Below are positions 53,941 through 61,086 of a DNA stretch of 64,000 bases, one piece after another (within the stretch, counting starts at the first letter, position 1; every line of letters begins with the position of its first letter). This stretch comes from VXYL01 sp965116935 (lineage in GTDB: Bacteria > Pseudomonadota > Gammaproteobacteria > Pseudomonadales > Azotimanducaceae): positions 3,162,001 through 3,226,000 of the forward strand of contig OZ220737.1 of NCBI GenBank assembly GCA_965116935.1, written 5' to 3'. The notes under the pieces are model-generated. The model was given only the letters and a program-made list of their open reading frames with translations, had not been told where the DNA came from and did not search any database. Made by a program: the position numbers and the translations under genes.

Positions 53941-54186
53941 ATGAAGAGCCGCACGCCGACCGCCGAACAGAAGACCGTCCACATGCCGCCCACGCGCCCC
54001 GCCACGAAGCGCAGGCGTCCGCGGGCCGACCCCCTGCCGAGGGAGGTGCTGCGCAGCGAGGTCGCCCGCGACGTCGGCCGGTTCCTCGACGAAGGGCACA
54101 CCATCACCCTCGTGCCAATCGGCGCCTCCGCTTTCGATCCCTCCCACCAGCGCAATCCGAAGCCGTTCATGGAGTGGGACGAATGA
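53941..54186 (+). CDS. 81-aa protein of unknown family (intact copy)
   Basis: ATG at 53941 with AGGAGGG seven bases upstream. The sequence KSRTPTAEQKTVHMPPTR is followed by a basic PATKRRRPRAD stretch, then LPREVLRSEVARDVGRFLDEGHTITLVPIGASAFDPS and the ending PKPFMEWDE. The basic start and amphipathic middle could suit a small nucleic-acid-binding or antitoxin-like protein, but I do not recognise it. A frameshifted paralogue lies at 48863. Conservation of the frame, ribosome site and tail between copies is the reason to call it real. Confidence 0.6.
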   Translation: MKSRTPTAEQKTVHMPPTRPATKRRRPRADPLPREVLRSEVARDVGRFLDEGHTITLVPIGASAFDPSHQRNPKPFMEWDE

Positions 54187-54617
54187 GCCGCGGTCACTAG
54201 GCCCCTCTGGCCGCCATCCGGCGCCACGCCCTCGCGCGACGCCAACGTTTCGAATCTGCCATCGTGGTGCAAGACTTGAACGCCATTCGCAGCTTCGCCT
54301 AGCAAGGACCCGGCCGTGCTGCAAGTCCGCGGCCACGAAGCCCCCTCGGCTACGCCAATCACTGTGGCGTCCGGCGTGAGCGCGCCAAAGGGCGCGCAGG
54401 GAAGGCAGAATGCCTTCCCTCCAAGGCCCGCCTAGTTCACGCGCGTAGCGCTCCGACAGGCGCGCTTGCCCCAATGGGACATGCACAGCTTCGGTCCTGA
54501 AATCGCGCCTTGCGGCACGTCGGCAATCCTGGCATGATCGGCCGTAGCCCGTGTGGACGCGAGCCCTTACAGTGCTTCACGCCCGTTGAAGCTCCGGTGG
54601 CGGATGCGCCCTCCGGG
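54187..54617. other. 431-base gap with third copy of the GGAAGGCA palindrome
   Basis: No gene. GGAAGGCAGAATGCCTTCC at 54400-54418, preceded by GCGCGCAGG as at 14209. The rest has GC-rich short palindromes (AGGGCGCGCAGGG, GCGCGTAGCGC). It separates the 81-aa gene from the convergent coiled-coil protein. Confidence 0.5.
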
Positions 54618-55373
54618 TCATGCGGCCCACTGTACCTCGACTTGGAGCACCTGGACGCCGTTCCGATCCGCTCGTTCTTGGTCGTTCGGGTGGATGCGGT
54701 AGCCGGCGACGGCAGCGATGGCGGGTTGGCCGAAGACGGCACCCAAGGCGGCAGCGGATTGATGCGCTCGTTCGATGTCGCGCTGGCCGATGTGGTTGGA
54801 CGCTTCGAGCGCCACCCAAACCGGTGCCTGATCCTCTTTGCGCAGAGCCCGCACGATGATGTCCGTGGCGTCGATGCGGGATTCTTGGGCATCATTGATG
54901 ACACCGGTCTTGAGCGCCTTTTCGACCGGATCCAGCAGTTGGGTGCTGGTTTCCTGCAACGTGCTTTGCAGCATACGGGTGCGGCGCAGGCCCAGCCTTT
55001 GGCTGAGGAGCGAGCGGGCACTGCGATGGAGCTTCAGCTCTAGGCTGTCTCCTTTGAGCACTGCGACGTCGGTCTTGAGCCCGTTGACATCGGTCTTGAG
55101 CCCGGCAACATCGGTCTTGAGCCCGGCAACATCGGTCTTGAGCCCGGCAACATCGGTCTTGAGCGCCTCAACATCGGTCTTGAGCACCTCAACATCGCAT
55201 TTGATTTGCGCCACATCGGCTTCGATGCGTTCCAGACGAATGGGCACGCCCTGGAACTCGTTGGTCAGCAGCGCGCGCAGCAGCATCGTCTGGGCGTCAG
55301 GGTTGGCCTGAAGCTCAGCGATGATGCGAGCCACGAGGGACTCGGGATCGATACTTTTCGCGTTGTCGCCCAT
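54618..55373 (-). CDS. Coiled-coil protein with predicted nuclease-like C-terminal domain
   Basis: 251 aa from ATG at 55373. N-terminal ~45 residues (IDPESLVARIIAELQANPDAQTMLLRALLTNEFQGVP) precede a seven-residue repeat LKTDVAG, six to seven times, a perfect heptad coiled coil encoded by 21-bp tandem DNA repeats. The C-terminal ~100 residues (VIVRALRKEDQAPVWVALEASNHIGQRDIERAHQSAAALGAVFGQPAIAAVAGYRI) resemble the DUF3782/PD-(D/E)XK-like domains that follow coiled coils in bacterial and cyanobacterial proteins, in which a V-x-V/A-x-E-A/V-S strand holds the acidic residue. Function unknown; such proteins are frequent in repeat-rich mobile genomes. Confidence 0.7.
   Translation of the reverse strand: MGDNAKSIDPESLVARIIAELQANPDAQTMLLRALLTNEFQGVPIRLERIEADVAQIKCDVEVLKTDVEALKTDVAGLKTDVAGLKTDVAGLKTDVNGLKTDVAVLKGDSLELKLHRSARSLLSQRLGLRRTRMLQSTLQETSTQLLDPVEKALKTGVINDAQESRIDATDIIVRALRKEDQAPVWVALEASNHIGQRDIERAHQSAAALGAVFGQPAIAAVAGYRIHPNDQERADRNGVQVLQVEVQWAA
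55066..55197. repeat. 21-bp tandem repeats encoding coiled-coil heptads
   Basis: Six units of ACATCGGTCTTGAGCCCGGCA type plus a partial one; three consecutive units are identical and the others differ at two to four positions. Unit length equals seven codons, so gain or loss of units keeps the frame and changes coiled-coil length by one heptad. Confidence 0.9.
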
Positions 55374-55808
55374 ATGCGGATCATACGCTTGTCTTGAAAT
55401 GCGGGGCAATAAAACGCTCCACAGTTTCGCCGACGCACGGCATGTCTTGCCGTTGTCTTGCTACTTCGTTGGCATATGCGGGCGACAGGCGCCTGGTATT
55501 GACCCAAGCTGTAGGCTATAAAGTTCAGTTAAATCAATAGGTTTTATGGGATTTCCTCGATGCGGCGGCCGCCCAAACGTACCGGAACAAGCCGCGTCCC
55601 CGAGCGTCCTGCCAGGGGAAGCACCGCCAAGGCTGCACATACCACGGCGATGCGACAGACGGCATCGCCCAAACCAAACCAATCTCCCACACCCCCGCAT
55701 GGCAATCTCCCACGCCGGAACTCCCCCTCCAACGGCTAAGGTGGTAACGGCGCTCAACGGACGGGCCCGTGCCGAGTCCACCGGTGCGGTCAATGCGGGC
55801 GGGACGCC
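55374..55808. repeat. Gap with second copy of the ~160-bp repeat
   Basis: 55602-55761 is homologous to 49363-49523, the leader of the DUF1640 frame, but no DUF1640 gene follows it here; it ends 48 bases before the EthD gene stop. The A+T-rich AAGTTCAGTTAAATCAATAGG at 55521-55541 recalls the A+T-rich stretch left of the other copy, so the boundaries of a mobile unit may lie there. Confidence 0.65.
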
Positions 55809-56531
55809 CTAGGGAATCCCCACCATCTCCGTCTGGGAGCGCAAGACGGCCATGCGGTCTCCGTCCACCCAGCGCTCCATGCCGTCGGGCTTGATGTGTT
55901 CTCGGTAGGCGGCCCAGCCTTCGGCGTTCGGGAAGTAAAGCTCCGCCATGCCGGCGTAGGGCTCTTCCTCCGGCGTCATGCTGTGGCTGACGACATAGCG
56001 AAAGCCGCCGACGGCCTCCATCGTTCCCTGCACGTTCGGCACGTGCACGTCGAGCCAGTGGCGGAAGAACTCGTCGTAGTCCGTGCCCTGCTTCGCCGCC
56101 ACGAGGAAGGTCATCTTGAAGAAGCCGGAGCGGGTCATGGGATACGGCGCGTTCAGCGTCAGCGCCGTGGTGTCGAGGTCGCCGTCCATCACGACGTATT
56201 CCGTCGTCGCCCATGGCACATACGGCTCCGCCTTTTGCTGAAAGGTGTCGCTCGGCTCCCAGCCATGTGGCGTTCGGGGGCGTCGCAAGGGGGCGTCCCA
56301 CCAAAGCTGCGCCACGCCGTCCCAGACATGCTCGCCGTTGGCATCGGCGTCGAACAGGGTTGCGAAATAGCGCCGCGCAAAGCGCCGTCCGCGCACGGCC
56401 TGGTCCTTCTGCGACTGAATCACCGCCGGCATGTGATTGGCGAACCAATGCACGACGAGTTCCTCCCGCGACGTGTCTGGCCTTCGCTTGATGAGAAACA
56501 GCATCTTCGCGCCCGGGGTTTCCTGCACCAT
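55809..56531 (-). CDS. EthD domain-containing protein (dimeric alpha/beta-barrel)
   Basis: 240 aa from ATG at 56531 with AAGGAGC upstream. Two ferredoxin-like EthD-type halves: MLFLIKRRPDTSREELVVHWFANHMPAV and FFKMTFLVAAKQGTDYDEFFRHWLDVHVPNVQGTM, each with the conserved W-x-x-x-H. The first is followed by AELYF-type and YREHIKPD segments near the C-terminus. EthD proteins act in degradation pathways or as small-ligand barrels. Same strand as MaoC, 68 bases downstream of it. Confidence 0.85.
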   Translation of the reverse strand: MVQETPGAKMLFLIKRRPDTSREELVVHWFANHMPAVIQSQKDQAVRGRRFARRYFATLFDADANGEHVWDGVAQLWWDAPLRRPRTPHGWEPSDTFQQKAEPYVPWATTEYVVMDGDLDTTALTLNAPYPMTRSGFFKMTFLVAAKQGTDYDEFFRHWLDVHVPNVQGTMEAVGGFRYVVSHSMTPEEEPYAGMAELYFPNAEGWAAYREHIKPDGMERWVDGDRMAVLRSQTEMVGIP

Positions 56532-56599
56532 TGACTTGCTCCTTTCGGGATCGGCAACAAGGCACACGATAGTGCGGCCCGGGCGGCAAGGCCATAGCG

Positions 56600-57037
56600 T
56601 CAGCGCCGTCGCGCCACCATCAGCGTCACTTCCTGTGACAGCACCACGTTGCCGGCGTCGTCCGTGACGGTGTCGGCGAGGGTGACGATGCCGATGTTGG
56701 GCCTGCTTTCGGACTCGCGTCGGTCGATGCAGCGGGTGCGATAGGTGAGGGTGGTGCCGGCGCGGGCGGGATTGGGCAGACGCAGCTTGTCCTTGCCGAG
56801 CATGGCGACGACCCGAATCGGGTCCTCGAAGTCGAAGAACAGGCGCGTGCAGATGGCGAAGACGTGCGTGGAGGAGGCCACGAGGCCGCCGAAAGGGGAC
56901 TTGCTGGCGGCTTCCGGGTCGGTGTGGAAAGGTTGCGGGTCCCAAGCCTTCGCAAACTCGATCACGTCCGCCTCGCCCAAGTCGAAAGTGCCGATTTCGG
57001 CCTCGTATTCGTCCGGGATGTCGTCGAAGTAGCGCAT
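56600..57037 (-). CDS. MaoC-like dehydratase (hot-dog fold)
   Basis: 145 aa from ATG at 57037. Hydratase motif YEAEIGTFDLGEADVIEFAKAWDPQPFHTDPEAA includes the catalytic Asp-His pair of the (R)-specific enoyl-CoA hydratase family (D-P-Q-P-F-H-x-D), followed by SPFGGLVASSTHV. Acts on enoyl-CoA or a similar thioester. It precedes the EthD gene on the same strand, a likely two-gene catabolic operon. Confidence 0.88.
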   Translation of the reverse strand: MRYFDDIPDEYEAEIGTFDLGEADVIEFAKAWDPQPFHTDPEAASKSPFGGLVASSTHVFAICTRLFFDFEDPIRVVAMLGKDKLRLPNPARAGTTLTYRTRCIDRRESESRPNIGIVTLADTVTDDAGNVVLSQEVTLMVARRR

Positions 57038-57130
57038 GTGTAGCGTTGGCTTGGCTCGTCCGACGGTGGTCAGCGTGGAGGCGCAAGTGTAGGATACGCG
57101 ACCTGCCGCCGCGCCCGGCGCGGCAACCGT

Positions 57131-57207
57131 CGGAGTGTAGCTCAGTCTGGTAGAGCACCGTCTTCGGGAGGCGGGGGCCGCCGGTTCAAGTCCGGCCACT
57201 CCGACCA
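57131..57207 (+). tRNA. tRNA-Pro (anticodon CGG)
   Basis: 77 bases with encoded CCA. Acceptor CGGAGTG pairs with CACTCCG; D arm GCTC...GAGC with the TCTGGTA loop; anticodon stem CCGTC/GGCGG around the loop TTCGGGA gives anticodon CGG, reading CCG proline codons; variable loop GGGCC; T arm GCCGG-TTCAAGT-CCGGC; discriminator A then CCA. An antisense frame across it is spurious. Confidence 0.95.
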
Positions 57208-57275
57208 CGCACCCGCTCCAGCCTTCGCGTCAAGAAGCATCTTGGACGGGGTTCCTTGTGTGAAAAGGTCGGCCC

Positions 57276-57515
57276 ATGAGATTGCACATAGTGCTTCCCG
57301 ATGCGCTGGTCGACGAATTGGATCGTCGCGTGGGGGCAAGGAAGCGAAGCGCCTTCATTCGTGGAGTCGTCCAGCAAGCGTTGGAGCACGAAAGGCGTTG
57401 GGACGCAATCGAGTCTTCGCTTGGGTGCCTGCCCGGCTCCGGTCACGAGTGGGACGACGACCCGGCTGCTTGGGTCCGCCGCCAGCGCCAAGGCGATGCC
57501 CGTCGTAGTGGTTGA
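57276..57515 (+). CDS. Ribbon-helix-helix antitoxin-like protein without a toxin
   Basis: 79 aa, ATG at 57276. RLHIVLPDALVDELDRRVGARKRSAFIRGVVQQALE is a CopG/VapB-type ribbon-helix-helix DNA-binding domain; WDAIESSLGCLPGSGHEWDDDPAAWVRRQRQGD is the typical toxin-binding tail of VapB partners of PIN toxins. Only a 14-codon remnant (MPVVVVEPLPALTRK at 57496-57543) follows where the VapC start would be. It lies 68 bases after the tRNA-Pro, a common integration point. Orphan antitoxin. Confidence 0.78.
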   Translation: MRLHIVLPDALVDELDRRVGARKRSAFIRGVVQQALEHERRWDAIESSLGCLPGSGHEWDDDPAAWVRRQRQGDARRSG

Positions 57516-57620
57516 GCCGTTGCCGGCGCTTACGCGAAAGTGAACCACCTTCTCTGAGGTCTTGCCGGCGTGGGCGGGTACACTCCACGTCGTTCAATGG
57601 CAAGCGGCTAGGGGAGCGGG

Positions 57621-57923
57621 ATGCCTGCTGTCCATGATCGTGGGGGATTGCCCACCGACCAGGCTATCGATCGTGCCGAGCACGAGTGGGCGGATTGGGA
57701 GTACGTCGCCAACGCATTGGTGGGCGTCCTGCGCCGGCACGAGATCATCAACGTCGACGAACTGCGGCGCGGCATCGAGGCGATGGTGCCGGCGGAGTAC
57801 GAGTCGAGCAGCTACTACGAGCGCTGGTCGGCGTCCATCGAGACCTTGTTGGTGGAGAAGGGCGTGCTCACCACGGCCGAGATCGACGCTGTGGCCGCCG
57901 AGATGGATGGGCGATGGGGTTAG
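57621..57923 (+). CDS. Nitrile hydratase/thiocyanate hydrolase beta subunit, N-terminal half
   Basis: 100 aa. PAVHDRGGLPTDQAIDRAEHEWADWEYVANALVGVLRRHEIINVDELRRGIEAMVPAEYESSSYYERWSASIETLLVEKGVL matches the N-terminal helical half of nitrile hydratase beta subunits (H-D-x-G-G start; Y-Y-E-R-W). It ends where that half ends. The C-terminal half is a separate gene overlapping by 10 bases. This split is the arrangement of thiocyanate hydrolase and of the three-subunit toyocamycin nitrile hydratase. Confidence 0.82.
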   Translation: MPAVHDRGGLPTDQAIDRAEHEWADWEYVANALVGVLRRHEIINVDELRRGIEAMVPAEYESSSYYERWSASIETLLVEKGVLTTAEIDAVAAEMDGRWG

Positions 57924-58210
57924 CGATTGGCGCCGGAGACAGCGTGACGGTGCGCGCGGACGAGGTTGTCCATCACCATCGTACGCCCTGGTTCGTCAAG
58001 GGCAAGTCCGGAGTCGTCCGCCGAGTGCATGGCACGTTCCCGAACCCGGAGTCGCGGGCCCACGGCGGCTCGGGAATGCCGAAGAAGCGGCTTTGCCAAG
58101 TGGAATTCCGCCAAGCCGACATCTGGGGCCGGGAGTATCGCGGCCGGACCGATGATGTCCTGCTGGCCGACATCTTCGAGCAGTGGCTGGAACCCGCAGG
58201 GCGAGGGTAA
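57914..58210 (+). CDS. Nitrile hydratase/thiocyanate hydrolase beta subunit, C-terminal half
   Basis: 98 aa from ATG at 57914, overlapping the upstream gene by 10 bases and the downstream ATG by one (TAATG). IGAGDSVTVRADEVVHHHRTPWFVKGKSGVVRRVHGTFPNPESRA and LCQVEFRQADIWGRE...DDVLLADIFEQWLEPA is the SH3-like barrel of nitrile hydratase beta (F-x-x-G-D-x-V, R-x-P-x-Y/F-x-R/K-G, V-x-F-x-x-x-x-W/L-W/I). In two-subunit nitrile hydratases this is fused to the preceding half. Confidence 0.85.
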   Translation: MGLAIGAGDSVTVRADEVVHHHRTPWFVKGKSGVVRRVHGTFPNPESRAHGGSGMPKKRLCQVEFRQADIWGREYRGRTDDVLLADIFEQWLEPAGRG

Positions 58211-58821
58211 TGTCCGGCGACGACCACCATCCGCCGTTGATTCACGCCGATCGCAGCGTGCGTGCGACGCGCGTGCTCGCCATCCGTCAGTTGCTCATCG
58301 ACAAGGGCGTCATCACCGCCGCCGAGCTGGACGACGTTGTGGCGCGTTCCCGGGCCCGAACCCCGGCAGACGGAGCGAAAGTGGTGGCGCGGGCCTGGGC
58401 GGATGGTGCATTCCGGGGTCGGTTGCTTGCCGATGCTCGCGCCGCCGTGGGCGAACTCGGCTATCGGTTGTCCCACGATGCCGAGCTCGCCGTGGTCGAG
58501 AACACGGCAGAGGTGCATCACCTGGTCGTCTGCACCCTGTGTTCCTGCTATCCCACTTCGCTCTTGGGACCGCCACCGGATTGGTACAAGAGCTTCGCGT
58601 ATCGGCAGCGAGCGGTGATTGAACCCCGCGGAGTGTTGCGCGAGTTCGGTCTCGAACTGCCGGCTGCCATGCAACTGCGCGTTGTCGACAGCACCGCCGA
58701 TGTGCGCTATCTCGTACTGCCGCGTCGCCCGCCCGGAACGGAAGGCATGAGCCAGGACACGCTGGCGGGACTCGTGACACGCGACAGCATGATTGGCGTT
58801 TCCGAGGCCGCATCGCCCTGA
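58210..58821 (+). CDS. Nitrile hydratase alpha / thiocyanate hydrolase gamma subunit (cobalt type)
   Basis: 203 aa. The metal-claw motif VCTLCSCY at residues 107-114 places Cys108, Cys111, Ser112 and Cys113 around a non-corrin cobalt; Thr after the first Cys is the cobalt-type marker (iron enzymes have Ser). AVIEPRGVLREFGLELP and VVDSTADVRYLVLPRRPPGTEG are family-typical downstream segments. Last gene of a three-gene overlapping operon. Converts nitriles to amides, or thiocyanate to carbonyl sulfide and ammonia; the sequence alone does not decide. No cobalt-insertion activator gene is obvious; the following small genes are unrelated. Confidence 0.87.
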   Translation: MSGDDHHPPLIHADRSVRATRVLAIRQLLIDKGVITAAELDDVVARSRARTPADGAKVVARAWADGAFRGRLLADARAAVGELGYRLSHDAELAVVENTAEVHHLVVCTLCSCYPTSLLGPPPDWYKSFAYRQRAVIEPRGVLREFGLELPAAMQLRVVDSTADVRYLVLPRRPPGTEGMSQDTLAGLVTRDSMIGVSEAASP

Positions 58822-58932
58822 AGGCCGGCAGGCGCTTGCCGGGGAGCGAACTGACGCGTAGGGTTGGGCGTGCCTTGCCGAAAGGAGCTGACATGTCGCA
58901 CGTCGTGTCTGGCGAGGGATGAAGTATCGCTG

Positions 58933-59217
58933 GTGCTTCGGCTTGCCTTTGGGATCCAGTCCCTGCTCGCGGTCCTGATCGGCTGGACCACCATTGTGGG
59001 CATGTGCGTCGAGTGGTATGCGCACTATCAGGGCAATCAGGGCAAGGCATACGCCACGCGGGCTGAACTCGCGGCGGTCCTGAGCGAGGCAGCGGTGCCG
59101 TGGTTGCTCGCCGCCATCTTCCTCGCGCTGTCCGCCCTTTTTGTGCCACCTCTGGTCGTCGGGAACCAAATGGACCGACTAGCGGTTCGCTGGCGCGCCG
59201 CCGCGCCGTTGGCGTAG
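58933..59217 (+). CDS. Small two-helix membrane protein, unknown
   Basis: About 94 aa if GTG at 58933 is the start; earlier starts up to 58864 are possible. Two hydrophobic segments, LAFGIQSLLAVLIGWTTIVGM and AVPWLLAAIFLALSALFVPP, with a polar loop (EWYAHYQGNQGKAYATRAEL) and a short C-terminal Arg-rich tail. No family recognised. Sits between the nitrile hydratase set and a DUF4242 gene on the same strand. Confidence 0.5.
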   Translation: MLRLAFGIQSLLAVLIGWTTIVGMCVEWYAHYQGNQGKAYATRAELAAVLSEAAVPWLLAAIFLALSALFVPPLVVGNQMDRLAVRWRAAAPLA

Positions 59218-59260
59218 TCTTGCGCCTTGCTTCCTGATCCAACCCAAGCCGGAGTGAGCC

Positions 59261-59551
59261 ATGCCCCGATACGTGATCGAACGAGACATTCCCGAAATCG
59301 GCTCTGCCGAGCGCGATGCGTTGCGCGAGGCCTCGCAGAAGTCGAACGGGGTGCTGGCCGCCATGAAGGCGGAGAACAAGAACATCCAGTGGGAGCACTC
59401 CTACGTTGCTGGCGACAAGACCTTCTGCATCTACATTGCCGACAACACGGACCTGATTGACGAACACGCCGAGCGCAGCGGCTTCCCGGCGAGCATCGTG
59501 ACGATGGTCAAGCGGATGATCGATCCGGTGACCGCCGAGGCGGATCAGTAG
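59261..59551 (+). CDS. DUF4242 (nickel-binding-like) protein
   Basis: 96 aa with GGAGTGAGCC before the ATG. PRYVIERDIPEIG..., WEHSYVAGDKTFCIYIADNTDLIDEHAERSGFPAS is typical of DUF4242 (V-x-x-D-K-x-Y/F-C-I/V-Y-x-A, E-H-A-x-x-x-G-F/P). Members are small ferredoxin-like barrels; some are described as nickel binding. Nickel- or cobalt-related context beside a cobalt nitrile hydratase is suggestive but not proof. Confidence 0.82.
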   Translation: MPRYVIERDIPEIGSAERDALREASQKSNGVLAAMKAENKNIQWEHSYVAGDKTFCIYIADNTDLIDEHAERSGFPASIVTMVKRMIDPVTAEADQ

Positions 59552-59607
59552 TTTCTCTATCGGAAGAGGCGCACTCTAGTTCGCCTTCGCATCCAAGGAG
59601 TGGGGCC

Positions 59608-60453
59608 ATGCTGACCGGAAGCTGCCTTTGTGGCGACATCGCCTTCGAAGTGCATGGCGAGATCAGCCGGATGGTGCATTGCCACTGCTCCATGTGCCGC
59701 AAGCTCCACGGCAGCGCCTTTGCCACCTTCGGCATGGTGGAAGGCGGCACCGTCCGCTGGCGCAAGGGCGCGGACATGGTGGTGCGCTATCAGTCCTCGG
59801 AAGAGGGCGGGCGTAGTTTCTGTTCGCGCTGCGGCTCGGCGGTGCCGTCGCCATCGTCGGGTGGGCCGGTTGCGTACGTCCCCTTGGGCAACCTCGCGAA
59901 GGACCCGGGCGATGTCGAAGGGCTGCACTTCTTCGCCGGTTCCAAGGCACCCTGGCACACGATCGTCGACGATCAGGAGCAGTTCGAGGACTGGGCGCCC
60001 GGGTGGGACGGCCCCAACATCGACAGCGAGCCGCGCGCGCCTGAAACGGCTGGTGCAACCGGCGGCAGTTGCCAATGCGGCGCGGTGCGCTACGAATACG
60101 ACGACGCGGAACGCATGGTCAACTGCCACTGCTCCCGCTGCCGGCGGCAGATGGGCGCGGGCTATGCGACGTTCGTCTTCGTCGGTAGCGATTCCTTCCG
60201 CTGGCTCGCTGGCGAGGAGCAGGTCGTGAACTTCAAGCTCCCGGAAGCGCGCGTGAAGGGCACGGCCTTCTGTCGCACCTGCGGCTCCCTCGTCCCCCGT
60301 GAACGGGAGCCCGGCTCGATGCAGGTTCCAGCGGGTTCGCTGGACACCGACCCGCACATGCGCCCGGCGGCCAACATCTTCACCGGCTCCAAGGCCGCGT
60401 GGACAACCCTCGACACGAGCATCCCCTGCTTTGAGGAATACCCGACGGGCTGA
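59608..60453 (+). CDS. GFA family protein with two tandem Gfa-like zinc domains
   Basis: 281 aa. Two CENP-V/GFA (glutathione-dependent formaldehyde-activating enzyme) domains in tandem: GSCLCGDIAFEV, HCHCSMCRKLHGSAFATF, RSFCSRCGSAVP in the first and GSCQCGAVRYEY, NCHCSRCRRQMGAGYATF, TAFCRTCGSLVP in the second. Each supplies the C-x-C, C-x-C-x2-C and C-x2-C zinc ligands. Family members are usually single-domain, so this is an internal duplication. Catalytic activity of the family is doubtful; some bind glutathione or act as dechlorinating thiol enzymes. Confidence 0.88.
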   Translation: MLTGSCLCGDIAFEVHGEISRMVHCHCSMCRKLHGSAFATFGMVEGGTVRWRKGADMVVRYQSSEEGGRSFCSRCGSAVPSPSSGGPVAYVPLGNLAKDPGDVEGLHFFAGSKAPWHTIVDDQEQFEDWAPGWDGPNIDSEPRAPETAGATGGSCQCGAVRYEYDDAERMVNCHCSRCRRQMGAGYATFVFVGSDSFRWLAGEEQVVNFKLPEARVKGTAFCRTCGSLVPREREPGSMQVPAGSLDTDPHMRPAANIFTGSKAAWTTLDTSIPCFEEYPTG

Positions 60454-60465
60454 ACGGCCGAGGTC

Positions 60466-61086
60466 TTACGCGTCGGCTGGGAGCAAGCGACCTAGTCTGC
60501 GAAGCTCCTGTGCGACAAAGGGCGCGTGTCGTGCGACATACCCGTATGTGACCTCCCCACTCCAGTAATTCTCCGCGAACTCCGCCCGGGCCTCGCAGCA
60601 CTCTTGGTCGTTCAGGCGCAGGCGCGAGATGGTCACGTTCACGGCTTCCATGGTCGCAGCCTCGAGACCATCCCCGGGTGCGACTTGGAAGAAAACGGCG
60701 TCCAGCACGAACCAACCCTCCTGCACGTCAAAGGGATCGAGCACCGAAGAGGCCGAGCCCTTGCGTGCGTTCATGAGTCCGCAAGCCAGGCGGTAGTTGT
60801 GCCATTCGTAGGCATGCTGCCAAGCCGTGGACTTCGCGACAAAGTGATCGACGCTTCGAGCACCCGTGGCCTTGCTGATGTAGAGACACAAGTAGGAGCA
60901 GATTCGGTTGTAGCTGTCGAGCAAGTCGTCGAGCGACTTCCGCCAAAGTGGTGGAAACTCGCTGGCCGGGATCGCCTCGCGCGATCCGCCGTATCTCGCC
61001 GCCAGCCTGTCCAACGCGGCAAGACCAGGCTGGCGAACTTCCGCGTCGAAGCCAGGAGGCTCCGGCGCCGGGGAAACCGGGATCAA
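60466..61086 (-). CDS. HNH endonuclease-like protein (Septu PtuB-like)
   Basis: 206 aa from TTG at 61086, whose last bases overlap the ATPase stop (TTGA). An upstream start at 61131 would overlap more. RICSYLCLYI supplies two Cys (63, 67); ARSVDHFVAKS (D80-H81) and YEWHNYRLACGLMNARKG (H96-N97, N106-x-x-K-G) form an HNH/beta-beta-alpha-metal core close to the C-x-x-C...D-H-F-x-P-K...N-x-x-x-A-C...C-N-x-x-K form of PtuB and related nucleases. The second zinc pair is only partly conserved (AC-x3-N). Translationally coupled to an SMC-like ATPase, as in type I Septu. Confidence 0.75.
   Translation of the reverse strand: MIPVSPAPEPPGFDAEVRQPGLAALDRLAARYGGSREAIPASEFPPLWRKSLDDLLDSYNRICSYLCLYISKATGARSVDHFVAKSTAWQHAYEWHNYRLACGLMNARKGSASSVLDPFDVQEGWFVLDAVFFQVAPGDGLEAATMEAVNVTISRLRLNDQECCEARAEFAENYWSGEVTYGYVARHAPFVAQELRRLGRLLPADA

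Noticed and set aside
55066..55197. CRISPR-like array
   Set aside because: Units are contiguous 21-bp repeats inside a coding frame, without spacers; no cas genes are nearby.
57060..57208. Antisense frame extending the MaoC protein across the tRNA
   Set aside because: The segment is the complement of tRNA-Pro; the MaoC fold starts at MRYFDDIPDEY (57037).
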